DNA of 64,000 nt from Nosema muscidifuracis. Lineage: Eukaryota; Microsporidia; Nosematidae. The notes under the pieces are model-generated. The model was given only the letters and a program-made list of their open reading frames with translations, was not told the DNA's origin and ran no database searches. Of the stretch, positions 36,411-47,359 are shown in pieces. A program made the position numbers and the translations under genes. Location: positions 496,001 to 560,000 of the forward strand of contig JAIOKI010000002.1 of assembly GCA_028335825.1 (NCBI GenBank), in the 5' to 3' direction. Position 1 is the first letter of the stretch, and each line of letters starts with the position of its first letter.

Positions 36411-36857
36411 CTATAGAATTTCTAGAGCTGAGAACCAATTTTCAGTTTTTTCTTTTAAAGCGGGTCCTATAATTAGAACAGTGTTACTGCCTGAAGGAAT
36501 TTGAGTTCTTCCTGCATCGTGAATTTTGGCGTATCTCACCTCATTTTTATGAGCCTTATTAGCAATTTCCTCAATATCTTCGAGATCTCCTTGGTATATT
36601 TCTATATCTTTTTTATTTGCCATCCATGATTCGTAAAACTCTGTATCACTGTACATCATAGAAGATATATTCGTTATAGCATGTGCTACTTGTGATATCA
36701 CTTTACCCTTTGACATTTTCAAACTTTTATTTATTATAAACACTAACAAATAATCACCATATGAATTTCTTTTTCTTATTGTAAACTTTCTTATGTAGTA
36801 TATTATTATTAAGATAGCTGAGGCTAATATGATGTACAAAGTATTTATATTCAACAT
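36411..36857 (-). CDS. PTH2: Peptidyl-tRNA hydrolase 2 (Pth2)
   Basis: A 148-residue protein. An N-terminal membrane segment (about residues 5-24, TLYIILASAILIIIYYIRKF) precedes the Pth2 domain: LKMSKGKVISQVAHAI with the catalytic-region Lys and His, and the closing HDAGRTQIPSGSNTVLIIGP. The enzyme recycles peptidyl-tRNA dropped by ribosomes. The N-terminal anchor matches the mitochondrial outer-membrane Bit1/Pth2 type, though in a microsporidian the target may be another membrane. CCC directly abuts the ATG. Confidence 0.93.
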   Translation of the reverse strand: MLNINTLYIILASAILIIIYYIRKFTIRKRNSYGDYLLVFIINKSLKMSKGKVISQVAHAITNISSMMYSDTEFYESWMANKKDIEIYQGDLEDIEEIANKAHKNEVRYAKIHDAGRTQIPSGSNTVLIIGPALKEKTENWFSALEIL

Positions 36858-37295
36858 GGGTCAAAAAAATATCAAAATTTTATTTTTGAATTAGAAACAT
36901 ACAAAGCAAACCCTGCATAGTATCTATGAGATTATTAATATTACGTAAGTTCAACTCCTAGAGAAAAAATTGACTAAAATTATTTTAATATCAACAAAAA
37001 CATTTATAATTGGAATACATAATATAATTAGTATAAGAGCCTACTAAGTAAAGATGGTACAAATTTAAGTTTTATATACAAAGTAAGTAAATAGGAATTG
37101 AAGGGTACAATTGTCTGAAAATGAAACTATCTTACTCTTAAAAAAGTTGAATAATTTTTTTGAAAGAAGAGGTTGAAAAAAAAAGTAGGAAATTTGGACG
37201 AATTTTATTGATTAATAATTTCTCATGTTTTGACTAAACTTTTAAATTCAATTTATTTTTTTAAAAAACTGTAATGCAGCAATATAATTCTAACG

Positions 37296-37534
37296 AAAAA
37301 TTTAATAGTAAAACAAATGTCTTCTTTTTTGCATATAATCTATATCTTCAACTTTTTTTTGATTCCAAATATAAATGATATTTTTATAAAAATTACAGCA
37401 CCCAGCTTTTCCAAGCGGTCTCCCATCTTAGTACTAACTAGGCTCTTACTGGCTTAACTTCGGAGAGCTGACGAGTTCCGGTGCTTTACAGTAGATATGG
37501 CCGTAACTGAAATTTCACTTAATTATAAATCAAG
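37296..37534 (-). repeat. Inverted-duplication arm 2 (contains 5S copy 3)
   Basis: Inverted copy of 35016-35256, with a few substitutions and small indels in A/T runs outside the 5S gene. The two arms enclose about 2.0 kb holding RNase H2 and PTH2. Confidence 0.9.
37391..37507 (-). rRNA. 5S rRNA, copy 3
   Basis: 117 bp on the minus strand, identical to copy 2 except at one site where it matches copy 1. Both ends, boxes A and C, and the pairing of the ends are intact. The T-run after it is interrupted (TTTTTATAAAAA on the coding strand), still enough for pol III termination. Confidence 0.96.
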
Positions 37535-38679
37535 TTAGTGTTTAAATTACAATCGTTTTATAATAACTTTTTTATATAATATTCTTTGATTTAATTCCTT
37601 CAATAAACAAATCCTATTGGTTAAGTGTCTAGATCTTTATTTTGAATAAATTAAAATCTTTTCTCATAACTTATTAATTTATATATACAAGCTAATGTGT
37701 TTTTTGTTCTCAGAACGTGAATCACTTTTGTTTAGAATTAAAAATTAATTAATGTTGAATTTTAAACTTTTTATATATTAATAAAATATTAATGGTGTAC
37801 TCTATCATGTTTTAAAAGAAGGTGTAATACACATATTGGAAATAAATTTAAAAATAATTTTTATATATCGGATTTTATATTATTGGTTAATAATTTATAA
37901 TAGAATATAAGTGTAAATACTCATTTAAAAACTTTTTTTAGTTTTTTCACACAAGTATATGATAGTTAAATCTTAATTAAAAGCATTTAATTCCGTAATT
38001 ATTATTTTTTTATGTTGATTAGTAGCACCAATATTTAATAAAGAAATAATATTATATTTTTTGTAGATAACTTAAAACGAGATTTTATAATTGTCTTTGA
38101 CGATTCTCTAAGGAATGATCTCTGAAATAATTTTTTTAACAATTTCTAAACGGCCTATCTCATTATAAAAAGCTTTTTTAATATGACTTATCTTATTCAT
38201 AGTACTCATTTTGCATCTTTATTTTTCTTTTTTATTAGTATATTAATTTTATCTATATATTAAATAATTTAATAAATTAAAAAATTTATAAATTTTTGAA
38301 ATGTGAAAATACCAGCCCTTTTAAATATTCATTGAAGTATTTTAGATTTTGAAAAGTTTTAGTTTAGTATAGATTAAAAAAGTCTTTAAAGAATATACCA
38401 TCTAGTGGGATTTCTTATGTTATCATACTTACGTAAAATAAATTTTAAAAATAAAAAATATAATTGTAGTAAACCACATCTAGATATATTTTTATTCCTT
38501 TTTTATCAGTCAATCATTTGTTTTTTTACAATACGTCATAAAAAAGGATATTAAATTAAGTTATCCCTGGAATAGCATAAAAAATACAATAAATGTGATT
38601 ATAAAACGTTTGTTTGGAATAAAATGGAACAAAAAATTATTACAATTTTTATGAAAAAAAATAAATGATAATAAGATCT
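37535..38679. other. AT-rich spacer, no gene seen
   Basis: About 1.1 kb between 5S copy 3 and the aldo-keto reductase stop. No frame with a start signal, no RNA fold and no clear repeat was found. Confidence 0.5.
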
Positions 38680-39588
38680 TTAATCAAATCTCTTTGGACC
38701 CCACTCAGCCAAAACAACATACCTATAATCGCTATTCAGTTCACTTATTTTCTTAAAGTCTTCATCTTCAAGCTTAAAAATTTCACCATTTTCTTTTATA
38801 TGACTTTCACTTGTACTTTTAGGTATTACCAAAATATCCCGTTGAATTAACCAGCTTAGAATAACCTGAGGAACTGTTTTATTGTACTTCTTGGATATTT
38901 TTATGATTTCAGGATCTTCTTTTACTTTGATTTTGTTCGGTGCTGTACCTCCTAATGATGAATAACTAATTACCTGAATATCATTTTGTTTACAATAATC
39001 AACCAACTCATTTTGTGTTAGATAAGGATGAATCTCAAATTGATTGACAGCTGGCTTAATTTTGCATACGTCAATTATCCTGCTACAATTTTTGATTCCA
39101 AAGTTAGCTACACCAATTGATTTCACTAATCCTTTTTCTACAAGTTCTTCCATCTTTTTCCAGACACTTATACAATCAAACTCATCCAATATATCATCTC
39201 CTTGTTTTGTCTTCTTTGATACGCAATTCTCATCAGCTTCAAATGTTACTGGCCAATGAATCAAATATAAATCTAGATAATCCAGTTGAAGATCTTTAAG
39301 TGATGTTTTAATTCCCATTTCGGGATTATCATGGTAAGAGTTCCACAATTTTGATGTAATAAACATATCTTCTCTTTTAATTTTTCCTTCAGAAAAAATC
39401 TTCTTTAAGATTCTACCGATCATTTTTTCATTTCCATAAATCAATGCTGTATCAATATGTCTATATCCTACCTTGATAGCATTTCTTATAGACTCTTCCA
39501 AATTATTTTCATCTTGGTTCATCCATGTTCCCAATCCTATCATTGGCATTTCATACCCACTGTTAAGTTTTACTTTTTTATCAAACAT
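38680..39588 (-). CDS. Aldo-keto reductase (aldose reductase-like)
   Basis: A 302-residue TIM-barrel NADPH-dependent reductase. The catalytic tetrad is visible: Asp in YRHIDTA, Tyr in LIYGNE, Lys in FITSKLWN and His in LIHWPV. NADPH-binding VIPKSTSESHIKENGEIF lies near the end. Family members reduce sugars and other aldehydes in the cytosol, and microsporidia are known to keep an aldose-reductase-like gene. Length is standard (about 300-315 aa). The start at 39588 aligns with the family start (KVKLNSGYEMPMIGLGTW). An ACCC signal lies about 55 bp upstream. Confidence 0.95.
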   Translation of the reverse strand: MFDKKVKLNSGYEMPMIGLGTWMNQDENNLEESIRNAIKVGYRHIDTALIYGNEKMIGRILKKIFSEGKIKREDMFITSKLWNSYHDNPEMGIKTSLKDLQLDYLDLYLIHWPVTFEADENCVSKKTKQGDDILDEFDCISVWKKMEELVEKGLVKSIGVANFGIKNCSRIIDVCKIKPAVNQFEIHPYLTQNELVDYCKQNDIQVISYSSLGGTAPNKIKVKEDPEIIKISKKYNKTVPQVILSWLIQRDILVIPKSTSESHIKENGEIFKLEDEDFKKISELNSDYRYVVLAEWGPKRFD

Positions 39589-41029
39589 CTAATCATAAAA
39601 TATTTTTAATTTAAATATCAATTACTCCTTTATCGTTTAATTTAAGGGTGTATTTATTGAAAAAATAAACAAATTATAAATTTAATTCATTTGATTGAAT
39701 CCAATAAATTTTATGAATTTAGAAGAATCTGTGTATCTTAAAAATATTAATTTTTATATCGAAAATTAATATATATTCCAGATATTGATTTCAACTCTGA
39801 TTATCTTGATTTAATAAAGATCATAATATTTGAGTTAAGGCAATGTTTTTCATGAATTGATCTTCTTCATAACTTATTTGTTATAATATGATCTTATATA
39901 TAGCTTAAATGCTGATCTTATAGATGAATAAATTATGATATTGGACTTAAGAAAGTATTGTACGGTTCAAAAATATATCCGATGTAAATAAATTGAATAA
40001 AGCTACAAAAAAGTATTAATATCATGTTTTAAATAAACAAAAAATTATAAATAATTTTGTCATTACATATAAACTCCAATGCTCTTTTTGTAATTCACTA
40101 TATACAAAATACAACAAAACAAGAAATCATAAAAATTTAATCATTATTTCAAATTGTTTGTATTATGCTATAAAATATTTTTGCATTTCTGAAGTTTTTT
40201 TATAGGATCAAATACCTGTCTTAATAATTAGATAGATAATTTTAAAATACATAAAATTGTTTTTTTTCATTTCCAAATAGTTTTAAAAATAGCATAATAT
40301 TCATTTAAAATAAAAATACAAATAAAGTTTTTAATTTGACTAAAATTCCAATAATATCATAAAAGTAGTTTAGGTGTTTCTAAAAATATCTTATATATAA
40401 TTTCGTTAAAAGTATAAAGAACGGATAATAACGTCTTAAACTGTATCTATTTTAATCTAATAAAAATAAACATAATTTGATGGATCTTTTTTTTCTATTT
40501 TTATTATCAAAAAAGATAAATACATTATAAATTGTATAAGATAATCTCAAATTAAAACTTTTATGATAAAAAATTGATTCTAATCACATTTAAAAGTCTT
40601 TAATTATATGATTTTAATACTTTGAAGTTGTAATTACAGAAATTTATAACAATATTGTTAAAAACATTGCTTAGTAATAAGAAACAGATCATTTGATTTT
40701 AATTATTGAAACTTATAGTTAAATAAAAAATAATTTCTTTTAAGGGAAAATAGAAATTTAGTTGTTTTTCATAATTAATTATAAGTTTATTTAGTCTAAA
40801 GTGACCCTCAACTGACTTTTTATACTTCAGATGCCCTTTTAACCAAGATCATTTTTTTTCTTGACGTAATATGAAATTGTTTAAATATTATGATGTTATT
40901 TGATATTTTTAAAAAACAAATTAATTTATTCTCCGAATCTTAAAAGTTTAATTTTTTATTTTAGAAGATAAATTAAAATTATGTTTACATGTACACAAAA
41001 AATATAAATTATTTTTTCTAAACTAAGGG
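39589..41029. other. AT-rich spacer, no gene seen
   Basis: About 1.4 kb without a supported gene. Scattered short A/T palindromes only. Confidence 0.5.
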
Positions 41030-42163
41030 ATGCAAATTTTATTTTTACTAACAAAATTATACTCTTTATCAGTAATTAAACTTGAACCAGAAATTAAAAC
41101 CTACTATATTTTTGAACTTAAACCTAGTCCTCTGTTTCAGTATCATTATATAAAACAAAGATATTTTCAGAATGATGAAGTTAATTCAGCATGGCAGGAT
41201 GTTCAATCTAGAGACTCGAACGTTCGATCTTTATTTATTAAATCAATAAATGAATCAGAAAACTTATTTTATTTGCTAATAGAAGAAAAAAGTTTTAGAT
41301 ATGGAAATTCAAATTTAATCAAGAATTTCGAAATAAATAAAAAATTATCAGAAAACAGTTACTTAATATATCTAACGCCTTTTATTAATTTAGGTCATTA
41401 TATATGTGATGAGTATCGAATGATACCTAATGTAGAAGAATTAGATATTAATTCTATGATGGATTCGATTATTATAAATTTGATTGAAGAAATAAAAAAG
41501 AAAGACAAGGATGAGTTTCAGAAGTCTATAGATAAAATGATTATAAAGTTCAATAGAAACATCTTTTTCCCTCGCGAAAAATATGCTTTGATGTTTTTCG
41601 GTACTAAATATGAAAAAATTTCTACATTTTTTAATGAACTGATAAACCGTCTTAACAATGAAGATGATTTTTATGAATCCGTTAAGCTCCTATTCGATGA
41701 AACTGTTGATGATTTTTTCCTAGATGAATTCAGGATTTCATGGTCTAAGCACTTTTTAGATAAAAATGTAAGGAATATAGAAGATCAGAAAAAAAATATA
41801 AAATGGTTACTATTAACTGATGTTTGTAATCTCTACTATCTGGCTTTTGATTATAATTACGCTTTTCACATGGTTTTTAATTTACAAAAAGCCCGGAATG
41901 ATTTTGTAGGCAAGCATATATTATCTATCATTATCAATACAGAAAAAATTTCAGGTATAGAAAACTCGGATCTTGTTATCACAGATGATAAAGGTGAAAT
42001 TTTAGATTTTTTCATAAAAATTATTGACTCGGATAAAATTTCACTAACATTTTATACAACTGAATTATTAGAGAAAAATATTGAAAGTATTGGAATAACT
42101 ATCATAACAAAAAATCATAAATATGAAATATTAGAGAAATCAATTAAAGAATACATCATTTAA
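41030..42163 (+). CDS. Secreted hypothetical protein (377 aa)
   Basis: A protein starting with a likely signal peptide (MQILFLLTKLYSLSVIKLEP) and no later membrane span, so probably secreted or lumenal. The body is mixed alpha/beta, acidic (many D/E), with few cysteines and no repeats. A pattern such as SSPLFQYHY near residue 35 and HYICDEYRMIPNVEELDI near 125 gives no family I recognise. GGG directly abuts the ATG, supporting the start. It is the last intact gene before the transposon-relic region, a position where lineage-specific secreted genes often sit. A host-exposed role is possible but unproven. Confidence 0.7.
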   Translation: MQILFLLTKLYSLSVIKLEPEIKTYYIFELKPSPLFQYHYIKQRYFQNDEVNSAWQDVQSRDSNVRSLFIKSINESENLFYLLIEEKSFRYGNSNLIKNFEINKKLSENSYLIYLTPFINLGHYICDEYRMIPNVEELDINSMMDSIIINLIEEIKKKDKDEFQKSIDKMIIKFNRNIFFPREKYALMFFGTKYEKISTFFNELINRLNNEDDFYESVKLLFDETVDDFFLDEFRISWSKHFLDKNVRNIEDQKKNIKWLLLTDVCNLYYLAFDYNYAFHMVFNLQKARNDFVGKHILSIIINTEKISGIENSDLVITDDKGEILDFFIKIIDSDKISLTFYTTELLEKNIESIGITIITKNHKYEILEKSIKEYII

Positions 42164-43080
42164 TTAAAGCTTTTTGTATTATTTAAATAAAAATAAATGT
42201 ATCATAATGGCTTTTATTGGCACGGCAGCTGTAATAGTTCTAAAATACGTCAGATGTTAATAATTTTACTCATGAAATAATTAATGAGTATTTTAATAAT
42301 GTATTTTTGGTGAAACTAAAAAACATTTTAATTTGATCATTTATTTAGTAGTTTTAACGAGATAGAAACTTGCTTTTTTGACTTAATCGATAATTCGTCC
42401 TAATATAAAGCTCTAAGTGTTACATGGCTCATAATGGCAACAGACGTCTGAAATATAACACGGAAAAATATTTAAATAACGAAAATTGATGTAGTCATAA
42501 ATTTCAATGGAAAACTAAAAGGAAAAAGGATTTGCAAATTATAAATATAAATATCAATCTCTGGTCTCTACTAAAAAATTAAATGTGTCAAAAATAGGTT
42601 TTATATATTCCGCATACATACATTCTATTTGAATCATATCTCAAGTTCTTCTTTAAGCAAAAAGGCTCTATTTAATTATAAAACCATAAATAACTTCAGC
42701 TACAACTTGAGGATATGAATGATGAGCCTATCTGTACAAATTTTTGTTTTATGAATTACAAATGTCTTGATAAGACCAAGAGATTTTTCTTTTGAGCCTA
42801 TTTCACAAAATTTTGTGTGTTCCGACCAGTTTTCATGTCAGGATCTGAAAAAGGAAAACTAAATGACCTTTATTTATCTTTTTAGCAGCTATAAACTAAT
42901 TGTGGATTAAGAAAATATTTATTATATAGATTATTTGCAACAAAATTTACGTACATAAGTTACTAAATTAGTTTGCATTAATATAAAACAGAAAATTCAG
43001 CAGTTAGAATATCTTTCAGATATCATATTTACTTAATATTATTAATTTATTCATAAATTACTTTATTATGTAATATTTGA
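42164..43080. other. Transition zone, no gene
   Basis: GC content rises and reading frames stop. Two loosely similar short patches occur (GGCACGGCAGCTGTAATAG with ACGTCAGATG near 42215-42256; ATGGCAACAGACGTCTGAAA near 42433-42456). They could be fragments of element ends, but no element is identified. Confidence 0.35.
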
Positions 43081-45049
43081 TCAAATGCGTTTCAATAGTT
43101 ATCATATCTTCAGTACAGGATCATCGCTTGAAACTTTATACTATCGTTTTCTAATACACTTCTTATTATCCAATTTATTACTTGGATTAGTAATGGTATT
43201 TTTATCTACTTGTATCTTTATCATTACTTCACTATTTTTTCTTAAAAATTTCCAATTCCTAAATAATTTCAACTATTCTATTTTTGACCTTTACACGTGT
43301 TTTCTCACTTCTCAAAAGCAAAAACTTGATAAAGATACAGATTTAAATACAAAACTTCATTATTTTTGGTATTTTAAAAATCTATTGCCATTTCTTTGAA
43401 CTTTGTTTTTAAAGTTCAAAGTTCTTTTGCATTCTCGATTTATGCGAGTAGATTTTTTACCCTCCATGATTTTGAATAATACTAAATTTTCATAATTTCT
43501 AGATAATTAATATGAGTACAAAGAACAACACTGAATAAAGCTTTCGTTTCATTAATAAATTTATTTATTTTTTATTAACGGTATATATTGGCATATCTGT
43601 GGGGTGTTATTTAAGTCTAAATTTATTTTATGAGTATATAAAATACAATATTGTAAATTTAAAGATGATTAGAAAACAAAAAAATTATCTGAATTTTCAT
43701 GTAATTGCTTTTGAGTATTTTTAAACTGAGTTTTTTATGTTTTTGTAATTTGCACAACATTCGATAATAAAAAGTATAAATGAATTTTTTGATGGTTGTT
43801 GCATTTTTTCTTCATGTAATATAAAAACTTTTAAATATTTTAAACAATAGTTAAAACTCCGACAAAAAAGAAGAATAATAAAAAAATATTCTTATCTAAT
43901 CGTATTTTCGATATCGAAGTTTTACTTATCAAAAAGTATGATAGTTTTTTACGTGCCGTTAAAATTTATGGTAGCTCATAATATTTCATAAATTAAAGTT
44001 ATTTTTTAATAGTGTCTTTATCGTATATAGAGCTACTATATTTTCAAAACTCTAATATAAAAAAAATTAACAACTAATATAATTGTTCCTCTCAAACTAC
44101 AATAAAAAGCATCTAAAGTAATCATACCATGAATTATAAGACCACAAAAACATCTTAATTATGCTTTTCTGATCAAAATATAATTATTTTTTATTTTCCT
44201 TATGAAACTAGTCTATTAATTTTTACTTCATTTATATATAGATATTGTTTTGTACTGAAGAAACTTTAGTATGATTAAAAAATTCAAATATTTTGCAAGC
44301 TGTCCTTTACATGATTCCGTAAATTCGGTGTTTAATCTAGGCTTGTTCATTTCAAAACCATTGATTTCTTTCCTCAAATTAATCCCTTTTTTTTATTCTC
44401 ATTATTTATATTTAAATATTCTAATGGGCAATATTCCTGTATTACAGTTTTGTTATTATTCCTTAAGTCAGCATTGTATTCCTTCATTTTTGCATTCAAA
44501 TCTGTGTCATTATATTGATAGATGGCGTAAATATATTAGGAATTTTATTTCTCATTATTACTCGAGGTATTTCTTATTTTGGAGTGATAATTTCAATATA
44601 TGAATGGGCTTTCCTTTATCATATACTACTTATTTTTTATATCCTATTTCATTCCTACATAGCGTTATCAGTATGTAATTGACCTGGAGATAGAAATTTC
44701 TAAAATGCATCCTACTGAGTCTAAAGTGATATAGTTAAAGTATTGTATTTATTGGTATGTATTCATCTGCTGTTGCTTTTAATATCAGCTATTCGCTGGT
44801 TGCTTGAATCGTGGAAATTCATTTTTTCTCTTGAGGTAAAATAAGGAATTTGTTTTTTATAAAAGATTTTCTTGAAAGTTTATTTGAGAGGAATAAAAAT
44901 AAACAATACTGATGTGATAAAGTAATAAAACATCTTGCTGTCTACTTTTATTATCTATTATTTTTTTAGTTTATAAGTTTTAACAAACAAATAACTCTCA
45001 AAATATAATATATCTAATTCTACTAATTAAATGCCTTCTAATTTAATAT
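43081..45049. other. Relic DNA, left part of a duplicated element block
   Basis: No intact gene. The first 50 bp (ATGCGTTTCAATAG, then CAGGATCATCGCTTG) match 54225-54272 in the second block, with a length difference of about nine bases. Frames at 43085 and 44271 (104 and 110 codons) have no start signal and are not conserved as frames in the other block, so I do not call them genes. The region probably belongs with the MULE remnant to its right. Confidence 0.4.
43394..43421. repeat. Perfect 11-bp hairpin
   Basis: CTTTGAACTTT and its exact complement are separated by GTTTTT. A weaker CTCG/CGAG hairpin follows within 40 bp. The pair lies inside relic DNA. Confidence 0.7.
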
Positions 45050-45545
45050 AAACACGTAAGCCATTAATTTGACCTGTTTGAATTAAAAAAATATTGCGGT
45101 GATATTTTACACCATAATTCGCTTTAAGAGTGTATATAGAATCTTCAAGAAATTAGAATTGTTTTTATATATTAAGTTTTAAATGAAATCCTTCGGAAAA
45201 AGTATTTTTTTCAACCCTAATAGTACTATAGTGAGATCATATTTATTAAATAAACAATTTCTTTTTGTATAATTAATATGCTTTCTATTTTTTCATCAGC
45301 AAAATAATATATATTTCTCATAAAATTTCAGGTAACATATTCATCATCAAGTGGAACTAGAGATAAAGCAGTGATCATTTTGATTATAAAATTATACAAG
45401 TTGCAAACGTTAAATACATCTCAATATAGCCTGTCAAAAGTGAAAAAAATCAATTTACAATTTGAGCAAATAAGAAACATCTTCAAAATCTATTTTTATT
45501 ACATCAGGAGAAAGAACTTAGTTATATTTTCGACAATTTTTTCTA
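45050..45545 (-). mobile_element. Mutator-like (MULE) transposase remnant, copy A
   Basis: On the minus strand short pieces resemble the MULE transposase: a DFE segment followed by an FHF..A...-type patch at about 45370-45500, then pieces similar to the C-terminal end. At the DNA level 45090-45545 aligns with 56080-56545 (for example AGAGTGTATATAGAATCTTC against AGAGTCTATAGAACTTCC). Multiple stops and frame shifts show it is long dead. It abuts the integrase end of an LTR-retroelement fossil. Confidence 0.6.
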
Positions 45546-45559
45546 CTTTGGCCTTTTAT

Positions 45560-46990
45560 ACTATCTCTTATCGTTCTAATGATTAATTCCACTCTTGAGT
45601 TGCTTCTATGTGCTTCAACGCTAACTTTCCCATGTGAAAATTTAGCATTCTACATAATTCACTAACATGCATAATACAGAATTTTCTTATCTACAATAAT
45701 TTTCTCTGGCTTTCGATCTTCTTACAAGTTTCTTTAATAAATTCAACAATCCCAGATACATGCCTACTCTCTAATATCCTTTCTCATAATCTTCTTCTAA
45801 GATAATCCATCACTACGATTACAAACAATTTTTCTTCTCAAAAATCTAACATATCGTCGTACCTATATAGCCATTCACGCCATGCGTTTTAAGATTATAT
45901 ATCTAGCATTGCTCACAATTTTAAAAAACAAATTTAATCTCTATACCTTGCCAATAATATCTTTTTCTTAGTTCATAATACACCGTTGTCTTGTACCTAT
46001 TGCTTAAACTCAAATTATACAATCCATACATAGTTCCTCTTTTATTCTTTACAGAAGCATTTCATTTTATCTACCATTATCTAAAATCAAACTATTTCCC
46101 AACAACTAACTTAATATATTTGTTTATCTCAAAGATCCTCATTGATCTTTTTCTTATCTTCCTCTTCTGTCGTATATACTCTACTATAATTTTTTTGGTG
46201 CTCTGGATTCAATATCAAAATCGAATTCTTGGATTTTCTCGACCCACCTATTAATTCTAGCGTTCTTAAAATCTGGATTATTTATAAATTTTATACCTCT
46301 TAATTCGTACTCGAATTTCTTAATACCAAAGCACGGCACATATTTTCTTCTTCGAAATTTATATTTTCTGTCGGCGTAAATTTCTTTTAGGGCCACTGCA
46401 CTAGTATCATATTTATATTGATTACTATTCTACAATTCTTACTATATAATACAGTATCATTCATGTATATCTCTACATTCACTATCTCTCATATATCTAA
46501 AAATTCTATACATGCCTCTTTGTAATATCTGTGGGCTATTCTTATATTATATAACCATAGAGTCTTCTTCGTAAACCTTAACATTTAAATTTTAAGCTGT
46601 TTTTTGCTCATGCTTTTCTTTAATCTCAATACTATATAATGTCTCCTTTAAACCAAATAATGTCATATATTTCGCACTTTGAGTTTCTTTTAATATATCT
46701 ATAATATTTTCTAACATATAGCTGTCTTTTTGACAATATAATTCTACCATCAGGCTTTTAAATAGATCTTATCGTGGTTCTCCAGTCAGAATTCGACTCT
46801 TCAATAATCTTCTTCTACTCAATTCATTAAAATAAAGTTCAGTATCTTTATCGGTGTCTGAGGAACTATCTGTCATTTTTTTTGAAAAAACCTTAGTGTC
46901 TGGTTGTGTACTTATTTTACATTTATATATCGTGCAATGCATAATATAATGTTTAACCATACTAAAAAAATTCTTAAACTCTTTAGATAT
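45560..46990 (-). mobile_element. Ty3/gypsy-type LTR retroelement fossil A
   Basis: Minus-strand fragments in the order reverse transcriptase (about 46550-46760), RNase H (about 46180-46400) and integrase core (about 45570-45890) identify a Ty3/gypsy pol region. No LTRs, gag or ends are recognised. It is broken, with many interruptions, and looks old. Confidence 0.7.
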
Positions 46991-47359
46991 TTCTCTAAAT
47001 TCAACTCGACTCGTCCACAGCTAAACTCTTTATATTTCAAATAACTTTTACACTAAGATCTCTTTCTGAATTTCTATATCCTCGTTCCCGTATTGACTCT
47101 GAATCAAAACTAATCTTTTGAATTAAATTAAAATATTTTATCTTTCATCTATTCTTCTCATTATTTCTATCTTCGAGCATGTTTCTGACCACCTAAGCCA
47201 CCGTAGTTGATTTGATAATTCTTCTTTGATATCGACTTCATATAAGTGCTTAACATAAATAGAGTTTAATAATATATCATAATGTAACAGTTAATTTTAA
47301 GAAAAAATAATGATTGATATCATGAATTTTTAATTTAAAACTGAATATTTTAATAATAT

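Noticed and set aside
43085-43399. 104-codon plus-strand frame as a membrane protein gene
   Set aside because: It lies in relic DNA, has no start signal, and the matching segment at 54225 does not keep the frame.
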